A DNA stretch of 64,000 bases from Streptomyces albiflavescens (lineage in GTDB: Bacteria; Actinomycetota; Actinomycetes; Streptomycetales; Streptomycetaceae). The translations under genes were made by a program, and so were the position numbers. The stretch is taken from NCBI RefSeq assembly GCF_014645835.1, contig NZ_BMMM01000003.1:186001-250000 (forward strand), in the 5' to 3' direction. The notes below the pieces were generated by a model, which was given only the letters and a program-made list of their open reading frames with translations, ran no database searches and was not told the origin of the DNA. Within the stretch, counting starts at the first letter, position 1. Each line of letters starts with the position of its first letter. Positions 1 through 9,275 of this stretch are shown here, piece after piece.

Positions 1-853
1 TCACCTCCACGATGGCGGTGGCGCGCCCCGGGCGAGATTCGAGGTAGGCGGGCGCGCCCCAACCGAGCACGGCTTCGGCCAGCGAGAGGGCGAGTTGGCC
101 GTTGAACTGGTTCAACTGGTCGGCGGCATGGCGGCAGTGTGTGCATCTGGCCATATGACGCCGCAGATCGGGGTCGAGGTCGAGGCCGCCGCGCCGCAGT
201 GACACGTCCAGCATGCGGTTGTAGCGGCGGCACTCCTGCTCGGGGGCCAGTTCACGATGGATCTCCAGGCAGCCCTCGCGCAGGCGTTCACGGGCCCGTC
301 TCAGTTCTGTCGGGGCGTCCTCGACGTCGAGGCCCAACAGGGCGGCGGGCACCTCGAGTTGCTCGGCCTCGGCCTCCGCGTGCCACAGCAGGCAGCGGGC
401 GGGCTCGGGAAGCCGCTGGAACGCCCGGGACAGCAGGCGTCTGCCCTCCTGCGGGAGGAGTCGCGCCGCGACCCGGTCCTCGTGGTCCGAACCGGCGAGC
501 AGCTCGGGACGGAGCAGCTCGCGCCGCTGGTCCATGAGCCACTCGGCGGCTATGCGGCGGACGGTGACCAGCAGTTGCGGCCGCCATGCCGACGTCGGCC
601 CGGTCTGCCGCAGGGATTCCCCGAACAGTCGGGTGAATGAGGCCGTGGTGAGCATTCCGGCGGGACGCACACCGTGGGTGCACAGGCGTGCGTAAGAGAA
701 GACCGCTTCCCAGTGGCGGTCGAGGAGTTCTCCGACGGGATAGTGCGTGGGCGCGTTCCCCGGGCTCCTCTTCAGGTCCGCCGCGAGCCGCTCATCCGAT
801 ACTTCGAACAAGCGAGCGGGGGTTGGGGAATGAGACAGGGGGGCGTCACTCAC
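1..853 (-). CDS. Sigma-like / zf-HC2-type zinc-finger protein, 3' end outside window
   Basis: The reading frame runs unbroken from a GTG at 853 to the window edge (about 284 codons seen). An AGGA-containing Shine-Dalgarno sequence lies a few bases upstream, which supports this start. The visible part resembles the helical core of an RNA polymerase sigma factor (residues about 45-215). It is followed by a zinc-finger segment near residue 245 with the spacing HMARCTHC, typical of zf-HC2 anti-sigma modules. The frame stays open at base 1, so a further domain probably follows. I cannot name the family or its activity. An inverted repeat at 891-906 and a LacI-type operator at 1206-1219 lie in its upstream region. 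Confidence 0.7.
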   Translation of the reverse strand, partial: MSDAPLSHSPTPARLFEVSDERLAADLKRSPGNAPTHYPVGELLDRHWEAVFSYARLCTHGVRPAGMLTTASFTRLFGESLRQTGPTSAWRPQLLVTVRRIAAEWLMDQRRELLRPELLAGSDHEDRVAARLLPQEGRRLLSRAFQRLPEPARCLLWHAEAEAEQLEVPAALLGLDVEDAPTELRRARERLREGCLEIHRELAPEQECRRYNRMLDVSLRRGGLDLDPDLRRHMARCTHCRHAADQLNQFNGQLALSLAEAVLGWGAPAYLESRPGRATAIVEV

Positions 854-890
854 GTCCGCTTTCCTCCCAAAGGCAACACGGGAATTAGTC

Positions 891-906
891 CATACCAATG
901 GGTATG
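891..906. promoter_or_regulatory. Inverted repeat in the leader of the zinc-finger gene
   Basis: CATACC and GGTATG form perfect 6-bp arms around a 4-base spacer, about 40 bases upstream of the GTG start at 853. The position would suit an operator. No regulator is known, and the match could be chance. Confidence 0.3.
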
Positions 907-1205
907 TAGACCGCCCGACGAACCGGAGGGCCTACCCATGGGGGGTTGCGCCGCGAACGGCCACCTCAGGCAGCTCTTTTGAAGCGAGGGACGAACGGGC
1001 ACACCGTATGCGCACAGAAGGAAGTTGAACGTTTGTCTGCACGCCGACAAGCCACACCTTTGCACAGGGCGCGGAGCCGGAACAAGCGATCTCGCCTTTT
1101 TCCTTTTGTTTCGCGAGCCCGGATATTGACTGAACGTCAGCAAGGCCCGCCAAATAAAATTCGGAATCCCGTCGGCGCCACGACCCGCCACAGAAGTCCC
1201 CGCAT

Positions 1206-1219
1206 TGGGAGCGCTCTCA
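1206..1219. promoter_or_regulatory. LacI-family (CebR-like) operator
   Basis: TGGGAGCGCTCTCA matches the known Streptomyces CebR palindrome TGGGAGCGCTCCCA at 13 of 14 positions. CebR-type repressors control cellulose/cellobiose and other saccharide genes. The site is about 350 bp upstream of the leftward gene starting at 853 and next to a decayed gene, so its present target is unclear. Confidence 0.45.
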
Positions 1220-1261
1220 CAACTCAGCCGAGCGCGCTGCCCGCCCGCCATTCCTCTCAGC

Positions 1262-1460
1262 TCATGTTCCAGCCATTGAGGCCGTTGTCCGGCGACACGG
1301 TTTCGTCGTGGGAGTTGACCACCTCCACCACATCACCCATGAGGGAGTTCTCGTAGAACCAGTAGGCCGGCGTGCCGGTGTCCTTCGCGCCCTGGGTGTC
1401 GTGCAGCCGGTGGGCGGCGATCTCGACCCCGGCCGCCTGCGTCTCAAACCCCTCGGCGGA
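1262..1460 (-). pseudogene. C-terminal remnant of an L,D-transpeptidase
   Basis: Read on the minus strand and ending at TGA 1264-1262, the frame contains WFYENSLMGDVVEVVNS followed by TVSPDNGLNGWNM. These segments are typical of the C-terminus of actinobacterial L,D-transpeptidases (YkuD domain, 3-3 peptidoglycan cross-linking). The catalytic His and Cys motifs and the whole N-terminal part are missing. The upstream portion does not resemble the family and abuts the aldo/keto reductase stop at 1461. I read it as a truncated relic in a decaying region. Confidence 0.5.
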
Positions 1461-2429
1461 TCAGTGACCGCTGATCGCCCGAGGTGTGTACGGCTGCTCC
1501 AGCTCCTCGATCTCCTTGTCCGTCAGCTCCAGTTCGAGGGATGCGACCGCGTCCTCGACGTGGTGCGACTTGGTGGCGCCGACGATGGGAGCGCTCACGG
1601 TGCTCTGGTGCAGCAGCCACGCGAGAGCGACCTGCGCGCGCGTCACCTCGCGCTCGGCGGCGATACGGGCGACGGCGTGGACGATCTCGCGGTCGCCCTC
1701 CTGGTAGAGGTTCTTGCCGAACTCGTCGGTCTGGCTGCGCGTCGTGACCGTGCCCCAGTCACGGGTGAGGCGGCCGCGGGCGAGCGGGCTCCAGGGCAGT
1801 ACGGCGACACCCTGGTCCGCGCAGAGCGGCAGCATCTCGCGCTCCTCCTCGCGGTAGAGGAGGTTGTAGTGGTCCTGCATCGAGACGAACCGTGTCCAGC
1901 CGTTCAGCCGGGCCGTGTACTGGGCCTTGGAGAACTGCCAGGCGTACATCGAACTCGCCCCGATGTAACGGGCCTTGCCCGCCTTCACCACGTCGTGCAG
2001 GGCCTCCATCGTCTCCTCGACGGGAGTGGCGGCGTCGAAGCGGTGGATCTGGTAGAGGTCGACGTAGTCGGTGCCCAGTCGGCGCAGGCTGTTGTCGATC
2101 TCCGTCATGACCGCCTTGCGGGACAGGCCACGCCCGTTGGGGCCGTCGTGCATCGCACCGTTCACCTTGGTGGCGATGACGATCTCGTCGCGGCGCGCGA
2201 GGTCGGCGAGCACTCTGCCGACGATCTCCTCGCTGGTGCCGTCGGAGTACACATTCGCCGTGTCGAAGAAGTTGATCCCGGCCTCCAGCGCCTGGCGGAT
2301 CAACGGCCGTGACGCCTCTTCGTCGAGGGTCCACTCGTGGACGCCTCGGCCAGGAAGGCCGAAACTCATGCAGCCCAGGCAGATCCGGGAGACGTCCAGG
2401 CCCGTCGAACCGAGCTTCACGTACTGCAT
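1461..2429 (-). CDS. Aldo/keto reductase
   Basis: This 322-aa protein should be a cytosolic NADPH-dependent carbonyl reductase of the AKR superfamily. It begins MQYVKLGSTGLDVS. It carries the conserved FFDTANVYSDG segment (catalytic Asp and Tyr), VIATKV (Lys strand) and YQIHRFD (His). The C-terminal part includes the NADP-binding VGATKSHHVEDA element. The length is normal for the family. An NTF2-like gene lies 80 bp upstream on the same strand and may be co-transcribed. The substrate cannot be inferred. Confidence 0.9.
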   Translation of the reverse strand: MQYVKLGSTGLDVSRICLGCMSFGLPGRGVHEWTLDEEASRPLIRQALEAGINFFDTANVYSDGTSEEIVGRVLADLARRDEIVIATKVNGAMHDGPNGRGLSRKAVMTEIDNSLRRLGTDYVDLYQIHRFDAATPVEETMEALHDVVKAGKARYIGASSMYAWQFSKAQYTARLNGWTRFVSMQDHYNLLYREEEREMLPLCADQGVAVLPWSPLARGRLTRDWGTVTTRSQTDEFGKNLYQEGDREIVHAVARIAAEREVTRAQVALAWLLHQSTVSAPIVGATKSHHVEDAVASLELELTDKEIEELEQPYTPRAISGH

Positions 2430-2509
2430 GCTCTCTCCTGCCTTTCGCCGGCGGTGGGGTCGGACACTCCGACGACCTGTTCCTTGCCCGCCACGGGCGG
2501 TACGAAGCC

Positions 2510-3283
2510 CTACTCCACGGGACCTTCCACGTCGTCGTACACATGCGCGGCCGTGATCAGGCCGTCGCCGCCCCGCGTGTAGACGGCCAGGCCCGCCTGC
2601 GACGGCAGGTCGGCGTCGCCCCAGCGGTCGCAGATGTACTCGAACGCGCTGCGGGTGCCGTCCTCCGTGACGGTGCAGAGCTTGAGGGGGATGCCGCCGC
2701 CCGCGGAGAAGAAGCCCTTGTAGAAGTCGGCCAGCACCGAGGTGCCGACGTGTCGGTAGGCGTCGCCGGACGGCTCACGGACATAGCCGTCGGCCGCGAA
2801 GGTGGCCACGACGCCGGCCACGTCGCCTTCGCCCAGGGCCGCCTTGTAGGCGCCCACCACATCCGCCGCGTGCGCGTCCGGGTCGTGCGGCAGCAGCGGG
2901 GAGCGTACGACGTGATGGCCGAGCAGCGGCCACCGGGAGTGGTAGATCCGTACGGGCAGCGCGGACGCCGGTTCCACGGCGACGCCGACGGGAAGTCCGA
3001 CGCGCTTGCCGTCCGAACCGTTCAGGTGCGCGACCCATTCGCCCACGGCCCGTTTCTCGGTGACCGTGGTGGCGACCGGCTCGATGTCCACCCGGTGTTC
3101 CGCGCGCCATTTCTCCTGCTCGGCGAGCCAGGCCTCGAGCACGACCACACCGCTGATACGGCCGGCTTCCGGGTCGTCGAGCGCGACGGGGACGGTGGCC
3201 GCGATCGGGTCACGCAGGGCGGCGGCCAGGTCGGCGGCGCCGAGTCGGTCGGCGAGGTCGGCGATCTGCGGGATCCAGACCAT
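2510..3283 (-). CDS. Tandem NTF2/SnoaL-like protein
   Basis: This 257-aa protein appears to hold two NTF2-like (SnoaL fold) domains, about residues 10-125 and 140-257. In the second, DVVGAYKAALGEGDVAGVV and the following Tyr/Gly-rich segment match the family helix-loop pattern. These cone-shaped folds act as small enzymes (isomerases, dehydratases) or ligand-binding modules. I chose the ATG at 3283. A longer frame exists upstream, but its composition looks non-coding. The gene is followed by an aldo/keto reductase on the same strand. Specific activity unknown. Confidence 0.7.
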   Translation of the reverse strand: MVWIPQIADLADRLGAADLAAALRDPIAATVPVALDDPEAGRISGVVVLEAWLAEQEKWRAEHRVDIEPVATTVTEKRAVGEWVAHLNGSDGKRVGLPVGVAVEPASALPVRIYHSRWPLLGHHVVRSPLLPHDPDAHAADVVGAYKAALGEGDVAGVVATFAADGYVREPSGDAYRHVGTSVLADFYKGFFSAGGGIPLKLCTVTEDGTRSAFEYICDRWGDADLPSQAGLAVYTRGGDGLITAAHVYDDVEGPVE

Positions 3284-3658
3284 GGGGGCTCCAGAGAAGT
3301 GTGCGGTGGTACGTCTTCGCATCGTGTGCCCGGACGGGGCGTGGCGCGACCCCAGCGGCGCGGCGCACGAGGGAAACCGGGTGACATCGGCGTGCTGCGC
3401 GAGGCCCGGATGACGTCGGCGTGCCGCGCGTGGTCCGGAGACATGGCGCCGGGAGACTTCCGCCAGGCCATGGTGAACGGCGACACCAACCCGACTCCAG
3501 CAGGATCGACGAACGGAAGAACCTCTGCGCGACGCAGCGGCGGCCGGCGACCTTCGAGCCGAGCCCACAGTTCACCCTCAGCCACGGCACAGCGCTCCCC
3601 CAACGAGCTACGACACGGTGGCCGGATGCCTGGCACTTCTGGGATCCAAGAGGACCTG
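3284..3658. other. Intergenic region without a recognisable gene
   Basis: Long frames pass through on both strands because of GC skew, but none looks like protein. A degenerate tandem duplication of about 29 bp (…GACATCGGCGTGC… and …GACGTCGGCGTGC…) is visible around 3379-3436. The stretch may be debris from the deleted front of the adjacent histidine-kinase fragment. Confidence 0.4.
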
Positions 3659-4079
3659 AACGCGCGTGCACACACCCGCCGGCACGACGGTCACCGCCTC
3701 CGTCGAAGCCACGGACGAGCACCGCGTCATCCGCGTACGAGACGACGGCCCCGGCATCCCGCCGGAACTCCTCCCCACGGTCTTCGAACGCTTCACCAGA
3801 GCCGACGTCTCCCGCTCCCGTGGTCCCGGCAAGGAGGCCGGCACCGGTCTGGGGCTGGCCATCGCCACCGCGATCACGTCCGCGCACGGCGGCCGCCTCA
3901 GCGTCGTGAGTGAACCCGGGCGCACGGAGTTCAGCATCGAGCTGTCTCCGCGTACGGAGTCCGGGATCGGGCTGTCTCCGCGTACGGAGTCCGGGATCGG
4001 GCTGCCCCCTGCCGGCTCCGCCGAGGCGCACGCTCCGGTGCCCAGCCAGAGGTCGGCCGACGGCGCCCAGGAACTCTAA
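3659..4079 (+). pseudogene. Histidine-kinase HATPase tail (truncated)
   Basis: The frame starts abruptly at an N-box remnant (NARAHTPAGTTV). It continues with the G1 box DDGPGIPPELLPTVFERF and the G2 box GTGLGLAIA of sensor histidine kinases, and ends at TAA 4077-4079. Everything before the ATP-binding domain (sensor, membrane segments, HAMP, phospho-accepting His) is missing. No response regulator is adjacent. The C-terminus is extended by a 30-bp tandem duplication. It is best read as a decayed kinase that cannot signal alone. Confidence 0.75.
3941..4000 (+). repeat. 30-bp perfect tandem repeat, two copies
   Basis: The unit GCTGTCTCCGCGTACGGAGT plus CCGGGATCGG occurs at 3941-3970 and again, identically, at 3971-4000. 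It duplicates ten residues (LSPRTESGIG) in frame at the end of the kinase fragment. The identity points to a recent replication-slippage event. Confidence 0.9.
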
Positions 4080-4244
4080 GCGATCTCACATACGCGCAGG
4101 TCACGTGCGTTCCCCACGGTCTGGTGCCGCTGATTCGGCTGTCCTTGGAAACCTGATTCAGTTTCGCATCAGCTTGCTGCGCCAGAGTCATCCCCGCGCG
4201 GCCGTCCGGAGTGGACGTGCCCATGACGAAGGGAGCCAGCGACG

Positions 4245-5361
4245 ATGACCGAGCTCGACACCGCAGCACCGCAGCACCGGAGCCGCAGCCGGAGACCGGC
4301 CGCCGGGTCCACGCGAGCCGCCGCAACTTCATGCGCAAGGTCTTCTTCGCCAGCGGCGCCACGGCGGTCGCGACCATGGGCGGCGCGGGCGCCTGGGCCG
4401 CGCTCGCCGACGACGCCACCGGCACCGCCGATGCCTCGGCGTCCGCCGCCCCCAGCGGCGCCCCCAGCGGCGGCCCGGGTGGCGGCACCGGCGGCCCCGG
4501 CAATCAATCGATCACCGAGGACTTCTTCGGTCTGACCACCGACGGCAAGCGTAGACGACCTCTATTCGGTCCATTCCACCGGTGTCGCGACCGCACCTGT
4601 GATCGCCGCCGCCAACGCCTTCCTGGCCGGCCTCACCGACACCCAGAAGACGGCGACGCAGTTCACCGTCCACTCCACCGAGTGGCGGCTGTGGAGCAAC
4701 GTCGACTCGTACGCACGCCAGGGGGTCACCCTCGCTGACATGACGGACGATCAGAAGGCTCTGGGCACCGCCCTGTTGAAGTCGGCGCTGAGCGCGGACG
4801 GCCTGGAGACCACCGAGAAGATCCGCAAGATCAACCAGGCCGCCGGCTAGGCGATCAACAACACCAGCGCCTTCAACGAGGACGCCTACTACTGGACGCT
4901 GATGGGCACCCCGTCGGCCACCGAGCCCTGGGGCTTCCAGTTCGACGGCCACCACCTGGTCATCAACTACTTCGTGCTCGGCGACCAGGTCGTGATGAGC
5001 CCCTGCTTCTGGGGCTCCGAGCCGACCTCGATGGAGATCGACGGCGAGACCGTCACGGTCTGCCACGAGGAGGTCGTGGCCGCCCTCGCCTTCATCAACT
5101 CCCTGACGGCGGCTCACCTACGTGACCTGGGCGGGTGGCACCGCCGACGACTCCGCCTTCTACGTCCGGGTGCACAGCCCAGTCGTCTGGGTCGAGGTCG
5201 ACTGCCAGGCCCCGGGCCCGCTCGCGGGCGCGTACGGCGCCACACAGGGCAGCGGCGCGACCCAGAAGCACGTCCACTCCATCATCCGCACGCCGAACGG
5301 CAACGACTACGGGAGGGAGCTCCTGCGACAGCACTACCTGACGTCACCTCACCACCAGTGA
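4245..5361 (+). pseudogene. DUF3500-type Tat-exported protein, broken by several lesions
   Basis: The pieces together read as one secreted protein of about 370 residues. A start MTELDTA at 4245 has a good GAAGGGAG ribosome site, but a frame change follows before SRRNFMRKVFFASGA, a twin-arginine signal. A second shift near 4550 precedes VDDLYSVHSTGVATAPVIAA. An in-frame TAG sits at 4848-4850. A third shift near 5110 separates FINSLT from TYVTWAGGTADD. The C-terminal HVHSIIRTPNGNDYG is kept. I assign DUF3500 from family memory. Four disruptions make a single sequencing error unlikely, though resequencing would settle it. Confidence 0.75.
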
Positions 5362-5399
5362 GGCAGCGGCAGTAACCATCGATTCGGTTTCAGTCATCG

Positions 5400-5431
5400 C
5401 GAGGGCCGCACCCGTCCGGGTGCGGCCCTCG
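5400..5431 (+). terminator. Strong hairpin terminator
   Basis: A 14-bp perfect stem (CGAGGGCCGCACCC pairing with GGGTGCGGCCCTCG) encloses the 4-base loop GTCC, 39 bp after the DUF3500 pseudogene. There is no clear U-tract, as is usual for Streptomyces terminators. Confidence 0.8.
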
Positions 5432-5573
5432 GCGCATGCGAGAGCAGAGGGCCGCACGCCGCGATGATCGCGAGTGCCTTGCTCGTCCCGGAAACCACAC
5501 GGATCATGGAAGCCACGGAGGCATCCAGACGTTGATGGCTGAGACGTCAGAGACCAGTTCTTCCGGAGCAGCC

Positions 5574-6617
5574 ATGTCGAACCAGCACCATCGCGACACC
5601 CACCAGGCGCGGGGCTCCCGTGGGGAAGCGACGCGGTTCTCCGTACTCGACCGCTCGCGCACCCGCGAGGGGCACCCGGTGACCGAGGCCCTGGGCGACA
5701 CCGTGCGGCTGGCCCAGGACCTGGAGAAGCTCGGTTACCACCGGATCTGGGTCTCGGAGCACCACGGGGTGCCCGGCGTCGCCGGGTCCGCACCCACCGT
5801 GCTGGCCGCCGCGGTCGCCGCCGCCACGCGGACGATCCGGGTCGGCACCGGCGGTGTCATGCTGCCGAACCACCAACCCCTCGTCGTGGCCGAGCAGTTC
5901 GGTGTGCTGGAGTCCCTGTTCCCGGGGCGGATCGACATGGGCCTGGGCCGTTCCGTCGGTTTCACGGATGGTGTGCGCAGTGCGCTCGGGCGGGACAAGG
6001 ACGACGCCGAGGACTTCGCGGACCAGCTCGACGAACTCCTCGGCTGGTTCCGCGGCACATCCCCGACCGGCGTGCACGCGCGCCCCACCGAAGGTCTGAC
6101 CGTGCCGCCCTTCGTGCTCGCCCTGGGCGAGGGCGCCACCATCGCGGCACGAGCGGGCCTGCCGCTGGTCATCGGGGACCTCAGGAACCGGGAGAAGATG
6201 CAGAGGGGCATCGACCACTACCGCGCGGCCTTCCGCCCGTCCGTCTGGGCCAGGGAGCCGTACGTCGTGGTCTCCGGCACCGTCGCGGTCGCCGCAGGCC
6301 CGGAGGAGGCGCGCCGTCTGCTGCTCCCGGAGGCCTGGTCGATGGCGTACTCCCGCACGCACGGCACGTTCCCGCCACTGCCGCCCGCCGAGCGCGTCGA
6401 GGCACTCACCATGACCGCCAAGGAGCGCGGCTTCTACGAGGCCGGCCTGAGCGGCCACATCGTGGGCACCGAAGATCAGGTCGCCCACGAGCTGGAGACA
6501 CTGATCGAGGAGACCGGCGCCCAGGAGGTGCTGGTCACGACCAGTACGTACGACCGGGACGCCCTCCTGGACTCCTTCCGGAGACTCGCCCGGGTCGCGG
6601 GACTGACCACGACCTAG
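5574..6617 (+). CDS. LLM-class flavin-dependent oxidoreductase (MsnO8-like)
   Basis: This 347-aa protein belongs to the bacterial luciferase-like monooxygenase family, TIM barrels that use FMNH2 or F420. The segments [26 protein letters not shown] strand 3 and [15 protein letters not shown] are characteristic. Together they suggest the MsnO8-like subgroup. I prefer ATG 5574 because CCGGAG lies 6 bases upstream. An earlier ATG at 5535 and the longest frame from 5436 are alternatives. It lies 66 bp before the UvrA-like gene on the same strand. The substrate is unknown. Confidence 0.85.
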   Translation: MSNQHHRDTHQARGSRGEATRFSVLDRSRTREGHPVTEALGDTVRLAQDLEKLGYHRIWVSEHHGVPGVAGSAPTVLAAAVAAATRTIRVGTGGVMLPNHQPLVVAEQFGVLESLFPGRIDMGLGRSVGFTDGVRSALGRDKDDAEDFADQLDELLGWFRGTSPTGVHARPTEGLTVPPFVLALGEGATIAARAGLPLVIGDLRNREKMQRGIDHYRAAFRPSVWAREPYVVVSGTVAVAAGPEEARRLLLPEAWSMAYSRTHGTFPPLPPAERVEALTMTAKERGFYEAGLSGHIVGTEDQVAHELETLIEETGAQEVLVTTSTYDRDALLDSFRRLARVAGLTTT

Positions 6618-6683
6618 AATCGTGGGGTTTGCCTCGAGCCCCACTGATGTCCAGGCCCCCGGCCGCCCACAGGAGTCCCGCCG

Positions 6684-9038
6684 ATGTCCAGCCCCCGCGG
6701 CCCCCACGACTCGTACGTCCGCGTCCGGGGTGCCCGTGAGCACAACCTCCAGGGCGTGGACGTCGACATCCCGCGGGACGTCCTCGCGGTCTTCACCGGC
6801 GTCTCCGGCTCAGGAAAGTCGTCGCTGGCCTTCGGGACGATCTACGCGGAGGCTCAGCGGCGCTATTTCGAATCGGTCGCCCCGTACGCGCGGCGGCTGA
6901 TCCATCAGGTAGGGGCGCCGAAGGTCGGGGAGATCACCGGGCTGCCGCCTGCGGTCTCGCTTCAGCAGCGCCGCTCGTCACCCACCTCGCGCTCGTCCGT
7001 CGGTACGGTCACCAATCTCTCCAACTCGCTGCGCATGCTGTTCTCGCGGGCGGGCGACTATCCGGAGGGCGCCGAGCGGCTGGACTCCGACGCGTTCTCG
7101 CCCAATACGGCGGCCGGAGCCTGCCCCGAGTGCCATGGACTCGGTCAAGTGCACCGTACGACCGAGGAGTCGCTGGTCCCGGATCCGTCACTGTCGATCC
7201 GTGAGGGGGCGATCGCCGCGTGGCCGGGCGCCTGGCAGGGCAAGAACCTGCGGGACATCCTGGATACGCTCGGGTACGACGTGGACCGGCCCTGGCGCGA
7301 GCTGCCCGCCGAGGAGCGGGAGTGGATCCTCTTCACGGACGAGCAGCCGGTGGTCACCGTACATCCGGTGCGGGACGCCGAGCGGATCCAACGCCCTTAC
7401 CAGGGTACGTACATGAGCGCACAGCGCTACGTCATGAAGACCTTCTCCGACACGAAGAGCCCGACGCTGAGGGCCAAGGCCGAGCGGTTCCTCACGAGCG
7501 CGCCGTGTCCGGTGTGCGGCGGCAGCCGGCTGCGTCCCGAGGCGCTGGCGGTGACGTTCGCGGGACGGAACATCGCGGAGCTGGCCGCGTCGCCCTTGGC
7601 GGAGCTGGCCCGCATGCCGCACGGGGCCACCGAGGCCGCCAGGATCCTCACCGACGATCTGAGATCGCGTATCGCGCCCGTCGTCGAGCTCGGCCTCGGC
7701 TATCTCAGCCTGGACCGGGCGACCCCGACGCTCTCCGCAGGCGAGCTCCAACGCCTGCGTTTGGCAACGCAGTTGCGCTCCGGGCTCTTCGGTGTCGTGT
7801 ACGTCCTGGACGAGCCGTCCGCCGGACTGCACCCGGCGGACACGGAGGCCCTGCTCACGGTCCTGGAGCGGTTGAAGTCGGCGGGGAACTCGGTGTTCGT
7901 CGTGGAGCACCATCTCGATGTCGTGCGCGGCGCCGACTGGCTTGTCGACGTCGGGCCGCGCGCCGGGGAGCACGGCGGGCGGGTGCTGCACAGTGGTCCG
8001 GTGGCGGAGCTCGCCGCGGTCGAGGAGTCGGCCACGGCTCGATTCCTCTTCGATCGCTCCCCCGCCCCGGTACGCGAAGTCCGGTCGCCGCGCGGCCGGA
8101 TGAAGATCGGACCGGTCGTCCGGCACAACCTGCGCGGGGTCACCGCCGAGTTCCCGCTCGGTGTGTTCACCGCGGTGACCGGGGTCTCCGGCTCCGGCAA
8201 GTCCACGCTGATCGGCGAGGTGACGGAGGATCTGGCAGGCGTCGGACGGCTCGTCTCCGTCGACCAGAGGCCTATCGGCCGTACCCCGCGCTCGAACCTG
8301 GCGACGTACACCGGGCTTTTCGACGTCGTGCGCAAGGTCTTCGCCGCGACGGACGAGGCTCGGCGGCGCGGCTACGGCGTCGGGCGGTTCTCCTTCAACG
8401 TCGCCGGCGGTCGCTGCGAGACCTGTCAGGGCGAGGGATTCGTCAGCGTGGAGCTGCTGTTCCTGCCCAGCACCTACGCGCCGTGCCCCGACTGCGGAGG
8501 GGCGCGCTACAACCCCGAGACGCTCGAGGTGACGTACCGGGGACGGAACATCGCGCAGGTTCTGGACCTGACGGTGGAGGCGGCGTCGCGCTTCTTCGCT
8601 GAGACGGACACCCCGGCCGTCGCACGCAGCCTCAGCACCCTCCTCGACGTGGGCCTCGGCTATCTGCGACTCGGCCAGCCCGCCACGGAGTTGTCCGGTG
8701 GTGAAGCCCAACGCATCAAGCTGGCCAGCGAGTTGCAGCGGGTACGCCGGGGGCACACCTTCTATCTGCTCGACGAGCCGACGACAGGGCTGCACCCGGC
8801 CGACGTCGAGGTGCTGATGCGCCAGCTGCACGGTCTGGTCGACGCGGGCCACACCGTCGTGGTCGTCGAGCACGACATGACGGTCGTCGCGGGCGCCGAC
8901 TGGGTGATCGACCTGGGCCCGGGCGGAGGCGACGCGGGCGGGCGGATCGTCGCGGCGGGACCTCCGGACGAGGTGGCGCGGGCGCAGGGCAGCACGACGG
9001 CTCCGTATCTCGCCCGCGCGCTCGCTCCGGCCCCCTGA
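6684..9038 (+). CDS. UvrA-like ABC ATPase (short UvrA paralogue)
   Basis: This 784-aa cytosolic protein has the two-ATPase UvrA architecture. Walker [13 protein letters not shown] lies near residue 36 and a second, [13 protein letters not shown], near residue 500. Signature loops ([12 protein letters not shown] and [12 protein letters not shown]) and [18 protein letters not shown] Walker B elements follow. Zinc-finger-like [25 protein letters not shown] and [10 protein letters not shown] motifs are present. Canonical UvrA is about 950 aa, so this is the shorter paralogue type often tied to resistance to DNA-binding drugs rather than general excision repair. The AGGAG site 8 bases before ATG 6684 supports the start. 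No drug gene cluster is visible nearby. Confidence 0.9.
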   Translation: MSSPRGPHDSYVRVRGAREHNLQGVDVDIPRDVLAVFTGVSGSGKSSLAFGTIYAEAQRRYFESVAPYARRLIHQVGAPKVGEITGLPPAVSLQQRRSSPTSRSSVGTVTNLSNSLRMLFSRAGDYPEGAERLDSDAFSPNTAAGACPECHGLGQVHRTTEESLVPDPSLSIREGAIAAWPGAWQGKNLRDILDTLGYDVDRPWRELPAEEREWILFTDEQPVVTVHPVRDAERIQRPYQGTYMSAQRYVMKTFSDTKSPTLRAKAERFLTSAPCPVCGGSRLRPEALAVTFAGRNIAELAASPLAELARMPHGATEAARILTDDLRSRIAPVVELGLGYLSLDRATPTLSAGELQRLRLATQLRSGLFGVVYVLDEPSAGLHPADTEALLTVLERLKSAGNSVFVVEHHLDVVRGADWLVDVGPRAGEHGGRVLHSGPVAELAAVEESATARFLFDRSPAPVREVRSPRGRMKIGPVVRHNLRGVTAEFPLGVFTAVTGVSGSGKSTLIGEVTEDLAGVGRLVSVDQRPIGRTPRSNLATYTGLFDVVRKVFAATDEARRRGYGVGRFSFNVAGGRCETCQGEGFVSVELLFLPSTYAPCPDCGGARYNPETLEVTYRGRNIAQVLDLTVEAASRFFAETDTPAVARSLSTLLDVGLGYLRLGQPATELSGGEAQRIKLASELQRVRRGHTFYLLDEPTTGLHPADVEVLMRQLHGLVDAGHTVVVVEHDMTVVAGADWVIDLGPGGGDAGGRIVAAGPPDEVARAQGSTTAPYLARALAPAP

Positions 9039-9096
9039 CATCTGTCCGGCGGATCAGGCCCCCGCGTCTTCGGCGTGATCCGCCCCAGTCAGGCCC

Positions 9097-9275
9097 TAGG
9101 TCCTGTCGTCAAATTCCCGTCGTCCGCCCGGAGGGCGGGCCCTGCGGCGTCAGGTGCGTGCTCTCGGCGTGCCGGGCACAGGCCCTCGTACTGGATGTAC
9201 TTGGGTCTGTGCCCGGTGCGGCGAGAGTGCGTGCATGGCGTCGCGGGGCAGACGGGAATTTGACGACAGGGCCTA
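9097..9275. mobile_element. MITE-like foldback element, copy 1
   Basis: About 179 bp bounded by TA dinucleotides, with terminal inverted repeats of about 25 bp whose core is GGNCCTGTCGTCA...ATTCCCGTC. The interior is also palindromic, so the whole element can fold into one long imperfect hairpin. A second, inverted copy lies at 27221-27397. It encodes no transposase and must be moved in trans. The TA ends suggest an IS630- or IS5-type source. Its right end supplies the TAG stop of the acyltransferase gene ending at 9273. Confidence 0.85.

Larger units (their letters stand above)
854..1261. other. Intergenic region, about 400 bp
   Basis: I see no convincing gene here. Short open frames exist on both strands but lack ribosome-binding sites and recognisable residues. 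The region holds the inverted repeat at 891-906 and a CebR-like palindrome at 1206-1219. It probably carries the promoter of the leftward zinc-finger gene. Confidence 0.5.

Noticed and set aside
850..1251. 133-aa minus-strand open frame upstream of the zinc-finger gene
   Set aside because: No ribosome site, no family-like residues and atypical composition; it overlaps the likely promoter and operator sites.
3022..3675. Long frames on both strands across 2309-3913 and 3022-3675
   Set aside because: GC-skew artefacts over the NTF2 gene and the non-coding gap; residues look random (Arg/Ala/Pro/Gly-rich).
5574..9038. Part of an antibiotic cluster (LLM oxidoreductase plus UvrA paralogue)
   Set aside because: No synthase, transporter or pathway regulator is adjacent, so two genes are not enough.
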